Translations under genes and position numbers: made by a program | NCBI GenBank assembly: GCA_016186175.1 | Contig: JACPMB010000002.1 | Span: 1-40,700, forward strand | Origin: Candidatus Peregrinibacteria bacterium | Lineage (GTDB): Bacteria; Patescibacteriota; Gracilibacteria; Peribacterales; Peribacteraceae | Direction of reading: 5' to 3' | DNA length: 40,700 bases | The notes under the pieces: generated by a model | Databases searched by the model: none | What the model was told of the DNA's origin: nothing | Seen by the model: the letters and a program-made list of their open reading frames with translations, nothing else | Shown here: in pieces, positions 14,849 through 22,621 of the stretch | How the letters are laid out: each line of letters starts with the position of its first letter | How positions within the stretch are numbered: position 1 is the first letter of the stretch

Positions 14849-17310
14849 CGCTTCACGCCGAACAATTCTGGCCGTTCCGCCAAAGGAGTCTCGGCCAGTC
14901 TCCGCAAAAGCCATCGCGTCAAGGTCACTGCGGTGAACATCGAGAGCAGCGTCCCCATGCCGAGCGTGACCGAAAAGCCGCGCACTATTGATGTGCCTGC
15001 GCCAAAGAGAATGGCGCAGGTGATGAGCGTGGCGATGTTTCCGTCGCGGATGGCGGGCCATGCGTGCTTGAAACTGCTTTCGATGGCCGTCTTCACCATT
15101 TTCCCTTTTCGCAATTCCTCCTTTACCCGCTCGAACACCAGCACGTTGGCGTCAACCGCCATTCCGATCGAGAGAATTATGCCTGCCATGCCTGCGAGCG
15201 TGAGCACTATATAACTGCCGGAAAAAAACATCAGCGGGAGTTTAAGAATCGCGAACATCATGACGGCATAAAATACCAGAGCGATATCGGCCATTACGCC
15301 GAGCACACGATACATAACTATCATAAAGATCATGAGTATCGCCGTGCCGAGGAGAGCCGCGAACAACGACGTACGCAGCGCCGCTGAGCCAAGCGTCGCT
15401 TCCACGGTGTATTGTCCCACCAAATGAATGGGCGCCGGAATTGCGCCAGTGTTAAGGTCCTGCGCCAGGCGCCTGGCTTCGTCTATGTTGCTGCTGCCGG
15501 TAATGACGGCTATTCCGCCGGCTATTTCCTGCTGCACCCGCGGCTGCGATATCAACTTGCCTCCGACGAAAATCGCAAGCGGCTTGCCGACGTTCCGCTT
15601 GGTAAGTTCCTGGAACATAGTCGCTCCCTCTGCATCGAAGGCGATCTGCACCACGGGAATATTCGTGGAGCCATCGAGCGACACGACGGCAAAGCGGAAC
15701 CGTTTGCCGTCCAGCGGAGTGTCCTTCCATCCGGTCGGTTCAAGCGAAAAAAAGAGCAGTCGCACAGTGATTGCCTGTTCCACGCTCTGCACTTCCCCGC
15801 GCTGAAGCCTGCCAGCTATGGTTTCGGAATGCGACAGCGCGTCATCCCCCGTGATCAAAAGTTCGTCGTATGTCGCGAGATCGGGACTGAGCTCGGCCGT
15901 CCGATCAAGCCGGATTATGTGGTAACCGAACTGCGTCTCGACCGGGCCGGCCAAATCGCCTGGTTGCTTTAGCGAGAACGCCGATTCTTCAAAGGCCGGC
16001 GCCATCACGCCGCGGCCGAACTCCCCCAGACGTCCGCCGTCCTTGCGCGACTCTCCGTCGGACTGTCCTCTTGCGATCTGCTCGAAATCTGCTCCGTCAC
16101 GCAGCTCATTCATAATCCGCGTCGCCTTTTCCAGCGCCTCCTCTTTCGTGCGGATGATGTCGGCGCCGGCTCCGGACGCTCCGGAGTACGAAACAAGAAT
16201 ATGACTTGCCGCTATCTGCTCGCCCCCGCGCCGGAGTTTGCCGAGGAACAGGATTCGTCCCGTGTCGTCGGTCTGCAGGCTTTTGAGCGCTCCGGGAGTG
16301 AGGCTGCGCAGGGCGGCCGCCACGCGCGCGTCGCTTTTTTCGTCCAATTTTACGTCTTCGTGATGTGCGGCGCTCACACCGGGTTCTGTCCTTGCAAGAT
16401 GGGCAAAAGCCTGCGCAGCTTCGGTGATGACGCGCCCGGTGCCTGTCGGGCCACGGAGCACCTCGGCCAGAAAGACACCCGGGACATCCGCCTCAGTCGC
16501 AGTCCCGTCTGGTTGCTGCCTTGATTGCTGGACGGATCCTTCGAGCAGCGCGACCTTGCCAGGACCAGCAGTCCAGAGCGAATCAAGTCCTTTCGGCATC
16601 TGGTCGCGGAAAAGCATCTTGCTCGGCTGGTATGCCATGCCGAGCTGACTTTCCAGGTCCTGCCCCGCTTTCGTCAGGGACGATCCGCTATCTGCAATTC
16701 GTCGCATGGCGGCGGCGGCGCGCTCCCGCACTTGCAGTTTGTAGTCATCCGAGGCTTCCGTCATCTGTTCCTTGAATTCCAACTGGATAGTCTTACCCAC
16801 CACCTTGATGCACTCCTGCACGTCCACGACGCCGGGACATTCAACAAGCAGATGGCGCTCGTCGCCGACGTAAGAAGGCGTTATGGTCGCCTCGTTTACG
16901 CCGAGCGAGTTTATGCGACGCTCGAGCACGATGCGGATCGCTTCCACCAGACCGCTCTGCTGATCCCTGATGCTCTGCAGCTGCGCGAGAGCGATATCCA
17001 GTTTTTGTGCGGCGGCGCCATTCTTCTTAAGGCGATCAATCTCCGCGTTCACATCTTCCAGCTGCTTGCGTATTTCCTCTTCCGAAATGCGAAAATCCAG
17101 TTGCGTGCCGCCGGCAAGATCGAGCCCCAGATGCAGCCTGGATGTCCTAAGGAATTCGGGCGCCCAGTCTTTCCATTTCTGCGGAAGAGCCAGGAACAGC
17201 GCGATGGCGCCGATAGCAATCGTCACGGAGGGCCAGAAGAATGTGCGGCGGGAGAACACGAGTCCGGTGGAGGATAGCAGACGCGTGATGCACGGAAAGG
17301 GCGGGCGCAT
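14839..17310 (-). CDS. secD: SecD with an embedded parvulin-type PPIase domain
   Basis: SecD uses proton-motive force to help SecYEG complete protein export. This 823-residue protein has one N-terminal membrane helix (about 24-43), the first periplasmic block HLGLDLAGGTQLDF (60-73), RRINSLGVNEATI, the conserved IPVVQIAFDAEGATMFQELT / PLAIFVGGKLISQPRV region (551-592), and five C-terminal helices with GMAVDANVLVFERVKEEL. Inserted at about 366-470 is a parvulin (PpiC) domain: ASHILVSY, GGRLGEFGRGVMAPAFEESAF, GPVETQFGYHIIRLD. A fused peptidyl-prolyl isomerase on the outer face could help fold emerging proteins. Family SecD proteins without the insert are much shorter. No secF follows; folB overlaps the stop by 10 bases. 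Confidence 0.93.
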   Translation of the reverse strand: MRPPFPCITRLLSSTGLVFSRRTFFWPSVTIAIGAIALFLALPQKWKDWAPEFLRTSRLHLGLDLAGGTQLDFRISEEEIRKQLEDVNAEIDRLKKNGAAAQKLDIALAQLQSIRDQQSGLVEAIRIVLERRINSLGVNEATITPSYVGDERHLLVECPGVVDVQECIKVVGKTIQLEFKEQMTEASDDYKLQVRERAAAAMRRIADSGSSLTKAGQDLESQLGMAYQPSKMLFRDQMPKGLDSLWTAGPGKVALLEGSVQQSRQQPDGTATEADVPGVFLAEVLRGPTGTGRVITEAAQAFAHLARTEPGVSAAHHEDVKLDEKSDARVAAALRSLTPGALKSLQTDDTGRILFLGKLRRGGEQIAASHILVSYSGASGAGADIIRTKEEALEKATRIMNELRDGADFEQIARGQSDGESRKDGGRLGEFGRGVMAPAFEESAFSLKQPGDLAGPVETQFGYHIIRLDRTAELSPDLATYDELLITGDDALSHSETIAGRLQRGEVQSVEQAITVRLLFFSLEPTGWKDTPLDGKRFRFAVVSLDGSTNIPVVQIAFDAEGATMFQELTKRNVGKPLAIFVGGKLISQPRVQQEIAGGIAVITGSSNIDEARRLAQDLNTGAIPAPIHLVGQYTVEATLGSAALRTSLFAALLGTAILMIFMIVMYRVLGVMADIALVFYAVMMFAILKLPLMFFSGSYIVLTLAGMAGIILSIGMAVDANVLVFERVKEELRKGKMVKTAIESSFKHAWPAIRDGNIATLITCAILFGAGTSIVRGFSVTLGMGTLLSMFTAVTLTRWLLRRLAETPLAERPELFGVKRCQ

Positions 17311-17327
17311 GGATTCGAGATCGCTGT

Positions 17328-18131
17328 TCAGTCAGTGGCACGTCGCAAACTCGCGCGGAACCTCTGAAAAATGCCTCCTGCTTCGTCAGCTGCGCCAAAA
17401 TTTCGCTCAACGTATGCCGATACGCCTCGCGAAATTTTGGCTTGCTTCCTCGCATGAGGCGATTTTTGAGAGGTTCCTTCCCATCGTGATGTTTTGGCGA
17501 CGTTCGCGTCATCTGCGAACGCCTGTGCCAGTTCCGCGGACGGGATTCCGTCAATCTGAATCGCGTCCTGCTTGTCATTCGCATCCACCAGCTTCTTGCT
17601 CATCAATTGGCCGCGGACGAAAATTCCTATGACGCTTCCTTTGTTTTTTGAGAAAATCTTCTTAAGCAGTTCGCGGCCCTCGTTCGTAAGAGTGATTACC
17701 ACGGAACCGCGGCTAGCTCCGGCCTCGCCGATTGACAGGCCCATTGCCACCCAGTCGAAGTGTCCCGTGGAGATGCCGGTTTCTTTGAACTCGCCGAACT
17801 TCTCGCTGACGATGTCGCCCTGGCCCGCTGGCACCTGCTGCATGATCGTCATGGAAAAAGGCGTCGCCAGGCCGTCGGCGAGCAATTTTGCCGCTTCGGC
17901 GTCTGATACGCGGACAGTCAGCACCGAAACTCCGTCTTTCGTGTCAATTTTCCGCTCGACTATCTTCTTGCCGCTCGAAGTAACTCTTCCATCGGCTATG
18001 CGTATAATAGCCGCCTCGAGATCTGCCCTGCGCGAGGCGTCTTCCGTATCTAAGACTACCGCAAACTTGACGATTTTTGCGCAGCCGGCGAAAAGCAGAG
18101 CGCACGCCAAAAGAGGGAGCAGGCGTTTCAT
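17328..18131 (-). CDS. Lipoprotein with a SecD-like periplasmic domain
   Basis: A 267-residue predicted lipoprotein: the signal MKRLLPLLACALLFAGCAK has a clear lipobox Cys at 17. The middle resembles the second periplasmic part of SecD: SVVITLTNEGRELLKKIFSKN and IGIFVRGQLMSKKLVD parallel the SecD segments PVVQIAFDAEGATMFQELTK and LAIFVGGKLISQPRV, followed by SAELAQAFADDAN against DEARRLAQDLN. I infer a SecD-derived accessory protein. The last 49 residues come from a nested palindrome (17357-17477) and look like read-through rather than native sequence, so the original end was probably near residue 218. It overlaps the preceding small ORF by 4 bases (ATGA), and its stop is 17 bases before the secD start. 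Confidence 0.75.
   Translation of the reverse strand: MKRLLPLLACALLFAGCAKIVKFAVVLDTEDASRRADLEAAIIRIADGRVTSSGKKIVERKIDTKDGVSVLTVRVSDAEAAKLLADGLATPFSMTIMQQVPAGQGDIVSEKFGEFKETGISTGHFDWVAMGLSIGEAGASRGSVVITLTNEGRELLKKIFSKNKGSVIGIFVRGQLMSKKLVDANDKQDAIQIDGIPSAELAQAFADDANVAKTSRWEGTSQKSPHARKQAKISRGVSAYVERNFGAADEAGGIFQRFRASLRRATD
17357..17477. repeat. Triple-nested palindrome inside the lipoprotein 3' end
   Basis: Three stems are concentric. The outer arms are 17357-17377 and 17456-17477 (21-22 bp, one mismatch and one bulge; core GGAACCTCT). The middle arms are a perfect 13 bp, GCCAAAATTTCGC at 17394-17406 and its complement at 17429-17441. The tip stem is CGTAT/ATACG at 17411-17424 with loop GCCG. 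The 121-bp unit lies wholly within coding sequence and supplies much of the lipoprotein C-terminus. It is likely an inserted repeat element. Confidence 0.85.
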
Positions 18132-18331
18132 TCTGTTTTCCTGGGTAGCGACAAATCAGGCAAGTCCATACTGCCATCAAATGCTCTTCGCACTGACTCG
18201 GCGTCTTGCTGCATTAACCTTAATTTTTCGAGTACGTTATGTAATCCATCCGGATCACCAACGCCGGTTCGCTCATCATTTGCGACGGGAGAGAGTGCTT
18301 CCTTCATGCAGCCACACTTTACTGTTGGCAT
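18128..18331 (-). CDS. Small hypothetical protein, coupled to the lipoprotein gene
   Basis: A 67-residue frame between the nucleotidyltransferase and the lipoprotein genes. Its TGA overlaps the lipoprotein ATG by 4 bases, and it begins 19 bases after the nucleotidyltransferase stop, so it fits neatly into the run. The sequence is polar with one likely helix (GLHNVLEKLRLMQQDAESVRRAF) and no signal peptide or membrane segment. The ATG at 18307 (MKEALSPV) is an alternative start. No family is recognised; the spacing is the main support. Confidence 0.5.
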   Translation of the reverse strand: MPTVKCGCMKEALSPVANDERTGVGDPDGLHNVLEKLRLMQQDAESVRRAFDGSMDLPDLSLPRKTE

Positions 18332-18350
18332 GTCGGATGAGCAACCGAGT

Positions 18351-19310
18351 TTATCTGACTTTCAGACGCGTTCCCGCACGCAGCATCTGCTTCTGCAAAT
18401 CAATCCCTTCCAGCGCGCAGCCGTCGTCAATGACGCAATTGCGAAGCGAGCAATCCTTTATCGTCACGTTGTCGAACACCATGCAATCCGTCAGTTCACT
18501 CCCTTTTACAACGCAGTTCTCGCCGATTGTGACGCTGCCGCGCAGTTCTGTACTCTCCACTGTGGCGGACTGGGCGACCAGCGCGGATTCCCCGACTAGT
18601 GCCTTATGAGCGCCGAGATAAGAATGAAAAGAACCGATGTCCATCCATTGTTCGGAGAATGTAAAGCACTCGACCGGGATGTTCCGGCGAATGAGTTCCT
18701 CGAAAATCCCTCCCAAATTGTCCGGCTTTACGCCGGCGTAGTCCATCAGGACAGGGAGAGCGCCAGTCGGGAGAATCACGCAGCCGGCGCTCACGAAAGT
18801 GGATTGCGGATACGCCGGTTTTTCCTCAAAGGCGGCGACGCGCTTAAGTACCCCGGTTCCCTCCAAAACCACCGTCCCGAATGATTTTGCTTTCTGAAGA
18901 TTCCCGATGTCATGAGCCGCCAACATGGCATTCCCATGAAAGGCTTCCATGAATTTCTGGAGAGAGAATCCCAGGTAGTTGTCTCCTGTCAAAATCAGAA
19001 GATCATCGTCAATCTGTTCGGCACGAACCCATTCTGCAATTGATCCCAACGCGCCCAGTTTCTGATCGTCGCGCACAGTCCCCTCGACGACAAGTTCCAT
19101 TTCAGATCGTCCAAGATCGTCAATCCATTTCTTGAATCCGTCCGCGAACGCGGCGTTCGTGCTGACGGTCACAGGAATATGTGCGGGAATCTTTTCAATC
19201 AGATGCGTGATAATGGGCTTCCCCGCGAGCGGCAGGAGCGGCTTGGCGCGTTTTTCGGTGAGCGGCCACAGGCGCGTTGCGAAGCCGCCGGCTAAGATAA
19301 AAGCTCGCAT
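18351..19310 (-). CDS. Sugar-1-phosphate nucleotidyltransferase
   Basis: A 319-residue enzyme that should activate a sugar-1-phosphate with an NTP to make a nucleotide sugar. The N-terminus carries the signature FILAGGFATRLWPLTEKRAKPLLPLAGKP, and the core shows LILTGDNYLGFSL, FEEKPAYPQSTFVSAG and a later EQWMDIGSFHSYL. Residues from about 240 on show hexapeptide repeats (GESALVAQSATVESTELRG; IGENCVVKGSELTDC), a left-handed beta-helix tail seen in GlmU- and RmlA-like or GDP-mannose pyrophosphorylase-like enzymes. Substrate and nucleotide cannot be read from sequence alone. With the next gene upstream it suggests surface glycan synthesis. Confidence 0.9.
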   Translation of the reverse strand: MRAFILAGGFATRLWPLTEKRAKPLLPLAGKPIITHLIEKIPAHIPVTVSTNAAFADGFKKWIDDLGRSEMELVVEGTVRDDQKLGALGSIAEWVRAEQIDDDLLILTGDNYLGFSLQKFMEAFHGNAMLAAHDIGNLQKAKSFGTVVLEGTGVLKRVAAFEEKPAYPQSTFVSAGCVILPTGALPVLMDYAGVKPDNLGGIFEELIRRNIPVECFTFSEQWMDIGSFHSYLGAHKALVGESALVAQSATVESTELRGSVTIGENCVVKGSELTDCMVFDNVTIKDCSLRNCVIDDGCALEGIDLQKQMLRAGTRLKVR

Positions 19311-19356
19311 CGCCCACAGTGTACTGATTTTTGTATCTTGGTTGAATTTTGATCTG

Positions 19357-20160
19357 TCACCTGAATAACCGGTTCCACCAGCCGGATGCGGGCCCCACCA
19401 CCGTAACCGCCTTGCCTTCCAGCGATTCCACCCGCTCGTCGCGTTCCACTATCCCGAGCACGGAGGGAAGCAGCATGTAGGTGACGTCGCGCGAGCGGCA
19501 TGCGCTCAGCAGATTGATGGACTGCTCCAGGTCGCTGCATTGAAGCAGGTGGGTGATGCGGAACTCCCGCAAAACCCCTTCCAATTTATCCAGTTTGCCT
19601 TTCACAGGCACGCCTTCTATTTCCTTATCCTGCACCCCAGCCGCGTCCAGAATGGCGACCGGCACAAGGACGCTGCGGCGTTCGCGCAAGTGTTTGAGCA
19701 AAGATCGCGTTTCGCGGGTGACGCCGATAACAAGCGTCGGGAAGGCAGGCGGGGCGCGAGTCAGCGCCGACCGCATGACGAATCCCATGATCATGTGCCA
19801 TGCCCATGTCGCGGCGGCGCTCAGAGTCGCCGCTTCGATTATCAGCATCCTGCTGAAGACGCTCTGGAACAGGAAGAAGTACGCAAGCGCGACCATCGAG
19901 ACGCCGACGATTGACGCGTACGCGATGTACGCCGCGTTGCGCGCAGACCGCTGATTGCGCGTGAGTCCGAATGTGCGCGTCATGACCAGGGAAAGAATCC
20001 ACGGGCACCCGCTCAACGCGACCGCCGTCATGTAATTACGGAATGGAAGGTCGCTCGAAAAAATCCAGCCCACGCGCAGGAAGTACGCGAGGATGTAGGC
20101 GGCAAGAAAAAGCATATAGTCGGTTGCCAGCCAAATAAGCAAGATGAGCGGACGGCGCAT
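19357..20160 (-). CDS. Polyprenyl glycosylphosphotransferase-like protein without catalytic domain
   Basis: A 267-residue membrane protein with four helices (about 3-28, 43-65, 77-98 and 108-132) followed by a Rossmann-like CoA_binding_3 domain starting PTLVIGVTRETRSLLKHL and containing ITHLLQCSDLEQSINLLSAC. This is the N-terminal half of WbaP/WcaJ-type enzymes, which load a sugar phosphate onto undecaprenyl phosphate. The protein stops at GPASGWWNRLFR, the point where full-length relatives enter their catalytic helix and transferase domain; that domain is absent and no remnant was seen downstream. It may regulate, dock with a separate small transferase, or be a truncated relic. It lies 46 bases upstream of the nucleotidyltransferase on the same strand. 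Confidence 0.75.
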   Translation of the reverse strand: MRRPLILLIWLATDYMLFLAAYILAYFLRVGWIFSSDLPFRNYMTAVALSGCPWILSLVMTRTFGLTRNQRSARNAAYIAYASIVGVSMVALAYFFLFQSVFSRMLIIEAATLSAAATWAWHMIMGFVMRSALTRAPPAFPTLVIGVTRETRSLLKHLRERRSVLVPVAILDAAGVQDKEIEGVPVKGKLDKLEGVLREFRITHLLQCSDLEQSINLLSACRSRDVTYMLLPSVLGIVERDERVESLEGKAVTVVGPASGWWNRLFR

Positions 20161-20198
20161 AGATCAGGATCGGGCTCGGCGACAGGATACAGGAAATG

Positions 20199-20218
20199 CC
20201 GGCCGTGATCCGGGCCGG
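20199..20218 (-). terminator. GC-rich hairpin downstream of the HExxH gene
   Basis: CCGGCC at 20199-20204 pairs with GGCCGG at 20213-20218 around an 8-base loop, 22 bases after the stop of the secreted metallopeptidase-like gene. No U-tract follows on the minus strand, so termination function is uncertain. Confidence 0.25.
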
Positions 20219-20240
20219 TCGTCGCTCCGTTCATCGGCGG

Positions 20241-21089
20241 TCACTCGCGCGCCCATGTGAACCCCAGCTTGGTCGCGTCCCATGCTATGATTCCGTCCCA
20301 TGCCGGTCGGCTGCTTTCCGCGACATTACGCGTTTTTGGCATATGCGTTTCCAGCCATGCGAGCTTCCTGGCGAGAACTGCGTTGCTGGCCGCACGCAGG
20401 CGAAAATCTCCCTCGCGCGTCATGTAATACGTTACGCTTTCGGCGAGATCCTCGAAATTGTCGCCTTCATAAGCATATCCGGTCACGAAATCCTCGCGCT
20501 TCGCGCCGATTTTGCGCGTCTTTCCATCCGCCCATGAAATCCCATAAAAAGCGACGCTCGGATCGTCGTTGTATATCGCGTCGTCTCCGTCCCTGAATGC
20601 GCTGACGCCGCTTTCTCCCGTGCCGGTGATGCAGGTGATGTCGCGAAAATGCCCGAGTCCTTCGTGGATTAGCAATCCAGCAAGCTCTTTGTCCGGAACG
20701 TCACCTCGTATCAGGATCACGCCTTTGCCGGCAAGGCCGCGCCTCTTCCGGCTGTCGTACATAACCGCGAAGGTTTCGAGTTTTTCAAGGCACGCGTCGT
20801 CCAGCATCCCTATTATGTCGCCGACAAGCGCGCGCTGGCCGTTAATGACGCCGGATGTATCCAGTATTTTCTCTAAGATTGATTTTGGCTGCTCTACTTC
20901 CAGCACCACGGATTTTTTCGTGACACGGCGTATGTGCGGACCGGATATCTGCTTGGATTCCGCAGGCGCAAAAGCGCCTTGCGCCGGGGTTGCGGCGTGG
21001 CGAAACTCTGCTAGACTTGGAGACGGATACGCTGCAAGCGTGAAGATTGTGATAAGGATGCCCGACAGGAGGAGTAAGTGTTTCGGCAA
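20241..21089 (-). CDS. Secreted HExxH metallopeptidase-like protein
   Basis: A 282-residue exported protein. The N-terminus is a signal peptide (hydrophobic core LLLLSGILITIFTLAAY, likely cleavage after SLA at about 27). Residues 142-146 form HEGLGH, an HExxH zinc motif extended by a further His, and 212-218 read FEDLAES, where the downstream Glu could be the third ligand as in gluzincins. The region IRGDVPDKELAGLLIHEGLGHF places the motif on a helix. The start is a TTG at 21089; no in-frame ATG precedes the signal core. It diverges from the RNA methyltransferase gene. Family unrecognised, so the peptidase call rests on the motif pair. Confidence 0.65.
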   Translation of the reverse strand: MPKHLLLLSGILITIFTLAAYPSPSLAEFRHAATPAQGAFAPAESKQISGPHIRRVTKKSVVLEVEQPKSILEKILDTSGVINGQRALVGDIIGMLDDACLEKLETFAVMYDSRKRRGLAGKGVILIRGDVPDKELAGLLIHEGLGHFRDITCITGTGESGVSAFRDGDDAIYNDDPSVAFYGISWADGKTRKIGAKREDFVTGYAYEGDNFEDLAESVTYYMTREGDFRLRAASNAVLARKLAWLETHMPKTRNVAESSRPAWDGIIAWDATKLGFTWARE

Positions 21090-21131
21090 GGGGTTTCCGA
21101 AAGTATGACTTTATATCCTATTTATAGGTAG

Positions 21132-22583
21132 ATGTCAATATCAAGCGGGCCGCCTGCCGACGGGCAGCGGCATATCGTAACCATTGAAAAGCTCACTTTC
21201 GGCGGCGCCGGTCTAGCTCACTTGGACGGTCTTGCCGTATTTGTTCCAGATACCATCCCAGGACAGCGCGTGGAGATCGCGATTACGAAAAAAAAGGACA
21301 CGTTCGCGGAGGCTGTCGCGCTCAAAGTAGTAAGGCGCGCAAAAGACGAAATCCCAGCCCGCTGCCCGCACTTCCACGATTGCGGAGGATGCATCTGGCA
21401 GAATCTTCCGTATGACAAGCAAATCGCATACAAAGAGGATATAATCAGCGAGACTCTCGAACACCTGACGCCGGTGGACGAGGCGGCGCGTAAACAACTG
21501 CATGGGCGCGTTCTAAAGACCATCCCGAGCCCGCAGATTTTCCACTACCGGAACAAGCTCGAATTCAGCTTCGGATACCAGTCCATGCGGTCCGAAGAAC
21601 GCGCGGGAAAACGTGTGTATCTCGATGAAGGACCTTCCGTCGGATTTCACCAGCCCGGACAATGGGCGACGATTCTGCCGATCACGGAATGTCATTTGTA
21701 CGACGAACAAGTCGGCGTCCTGCTTGCCGACGTGCGCAGATTCATGGAACAGGCGCGCATGACGGTCTTCAATCCCAAAACACAGCGCGGCATGCTAAGG
21801 AATCTGCTATTGCGGCGCGGGATCAATACCGGCGAGCAAATGATCTGCTTTCTGCTCCACGCGCGCAAAAAAGAACTGGAGCCGCTGTTCCAGCAATTTC
21901 TGCGCACATTCGGCGGCCGTCCGCATCTCGCCTCGCTGCTCATAGTCGAGCATGTTGGAATCCACGAGAAGCCTGAATTTCCAAAAGTGCACTGCCTCCT
22001 CGGCAAGCCCACCGTCACGGAGCGCCTGTTCGATTTGAATTTTGAGATTTCCCCGTTCTCTTTTTTCCAAACCAATACCCTCGCGGCCGAAAAACTCTAC
22101 CATGCCGTCGCGCAGGCGGCGCAACTGACGCAGCGCGACACGGTTCTGGACGCGTACTGCGGAATGGGAACCATAGGCCAGTATCTGGCGCGATTCTGCC
22201 AGAAAGTCGTGGGGGTCGAGAGTCACCCGTCCGCAATCGAGGATGCCCTGAAAAGCGCGGGCCGCAATCGCATCGGCAACATCAGCTTTTATAAAGGCAG
22301 AATCGAGCAGGTGCTGCTGGATCAGATCAAGCCCGGCGGCAAATATAAATTTACAGCCATCGTGCTTGACCCGCCGCGCGCGGGACTCCATCCAAAGGCC
22401 CGGGACGCCGTGCTCGCGCACGCGCCAGAAAAAATAATATACGTTTCGTGCAATACGGCGACATTCGCGCGCGATCTCGGCGAATTCCTAAAAGGAGGCT
22501 ACGAACTTCGCACTGTCCAGCCTGTGGACCTCTTCCCGCATACGGCGCATATCGAAACAGTGGCGTTGTTGCAGAAGAAATAG
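21132..22583 (+). CDS. 23S rRNA uracil-5-methyltransferase, RlmD/RlmCD-like
   Basis: A 483-residue TrmA-superfamily enzyme that methylates C5 of uridine using SAM. An N-terminal TRAM domain (IVTIEKLTFGGAGLAHLDGLAVFV) is followed by an iron-sulphur site: Cys residues in CPHFHDCGGCIWQNL with the fourth in ITECHLY. The methyltransferase domain has VLDAYCGMGTIGQYLA (SAM motif I), LDPPRAGLHP and the nucleophile region YVSCNTATFARDL, ending in HTAHIETVALL. It could be RlmD, RlmC/D or a tRNA enzyme; the iron-sulphur site and TRAM domain favour rRNA. The ATG at 21132 has a weak upstream motif (ATAGGTAG). The gene ends in TAG. Confidence 0.9.
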   Translation: MSISSGPPADGQRHIVTIEKLTFGGAGLAHLDGLAVFVPDTIPGQRVEIAITKKKDTFAEAVALKVVRRAKDEIPARCPHFHDCGGCIWQNLPYDKQIAYKEDIISETLEHLTPVDEAARKQLHGRVLKTIPSPQIFHYRNKLEFSFGYQSMRSEERAGKRVYLDEGPSVGFHQPGQWATILPITECHLYDEQVGVLLADVRRFMEQARMTVFNPKTQRGMLRNLLLRRGINTGEQMICFLLHARKKELEPLFQQFLRTFGGRPHLASLLIVEHVGIHEKPEFPKVHCLLGKPTVTERLFDLNFEISPFSFFQTNTLAAEKLYHAVAQAAQLTQRDTVLDAYCGMGTIGQYLARFCQKVVGVESHPSAIEDALKSAGRNRIGNISFYKGRIEQVLLDQIKPGGKYKFTAIVLDPPRAGLHPKARDAVLAHAPEKIIYVSCNTATFARDLGEFLKGGYELRTVQPVDLFPHTAHIETVALLQKK

Positions 22584-22621
22584 CGATGCAGGTTCGTGCC
22601 TGTAACATATCATTGCCCCCA

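Noticed and set aside
14849-15061. 71-residue N-terminal extension of FolB
   Set aside because: It is a shadow of the secD C-terminus in another frame, and the family start is at 14848.
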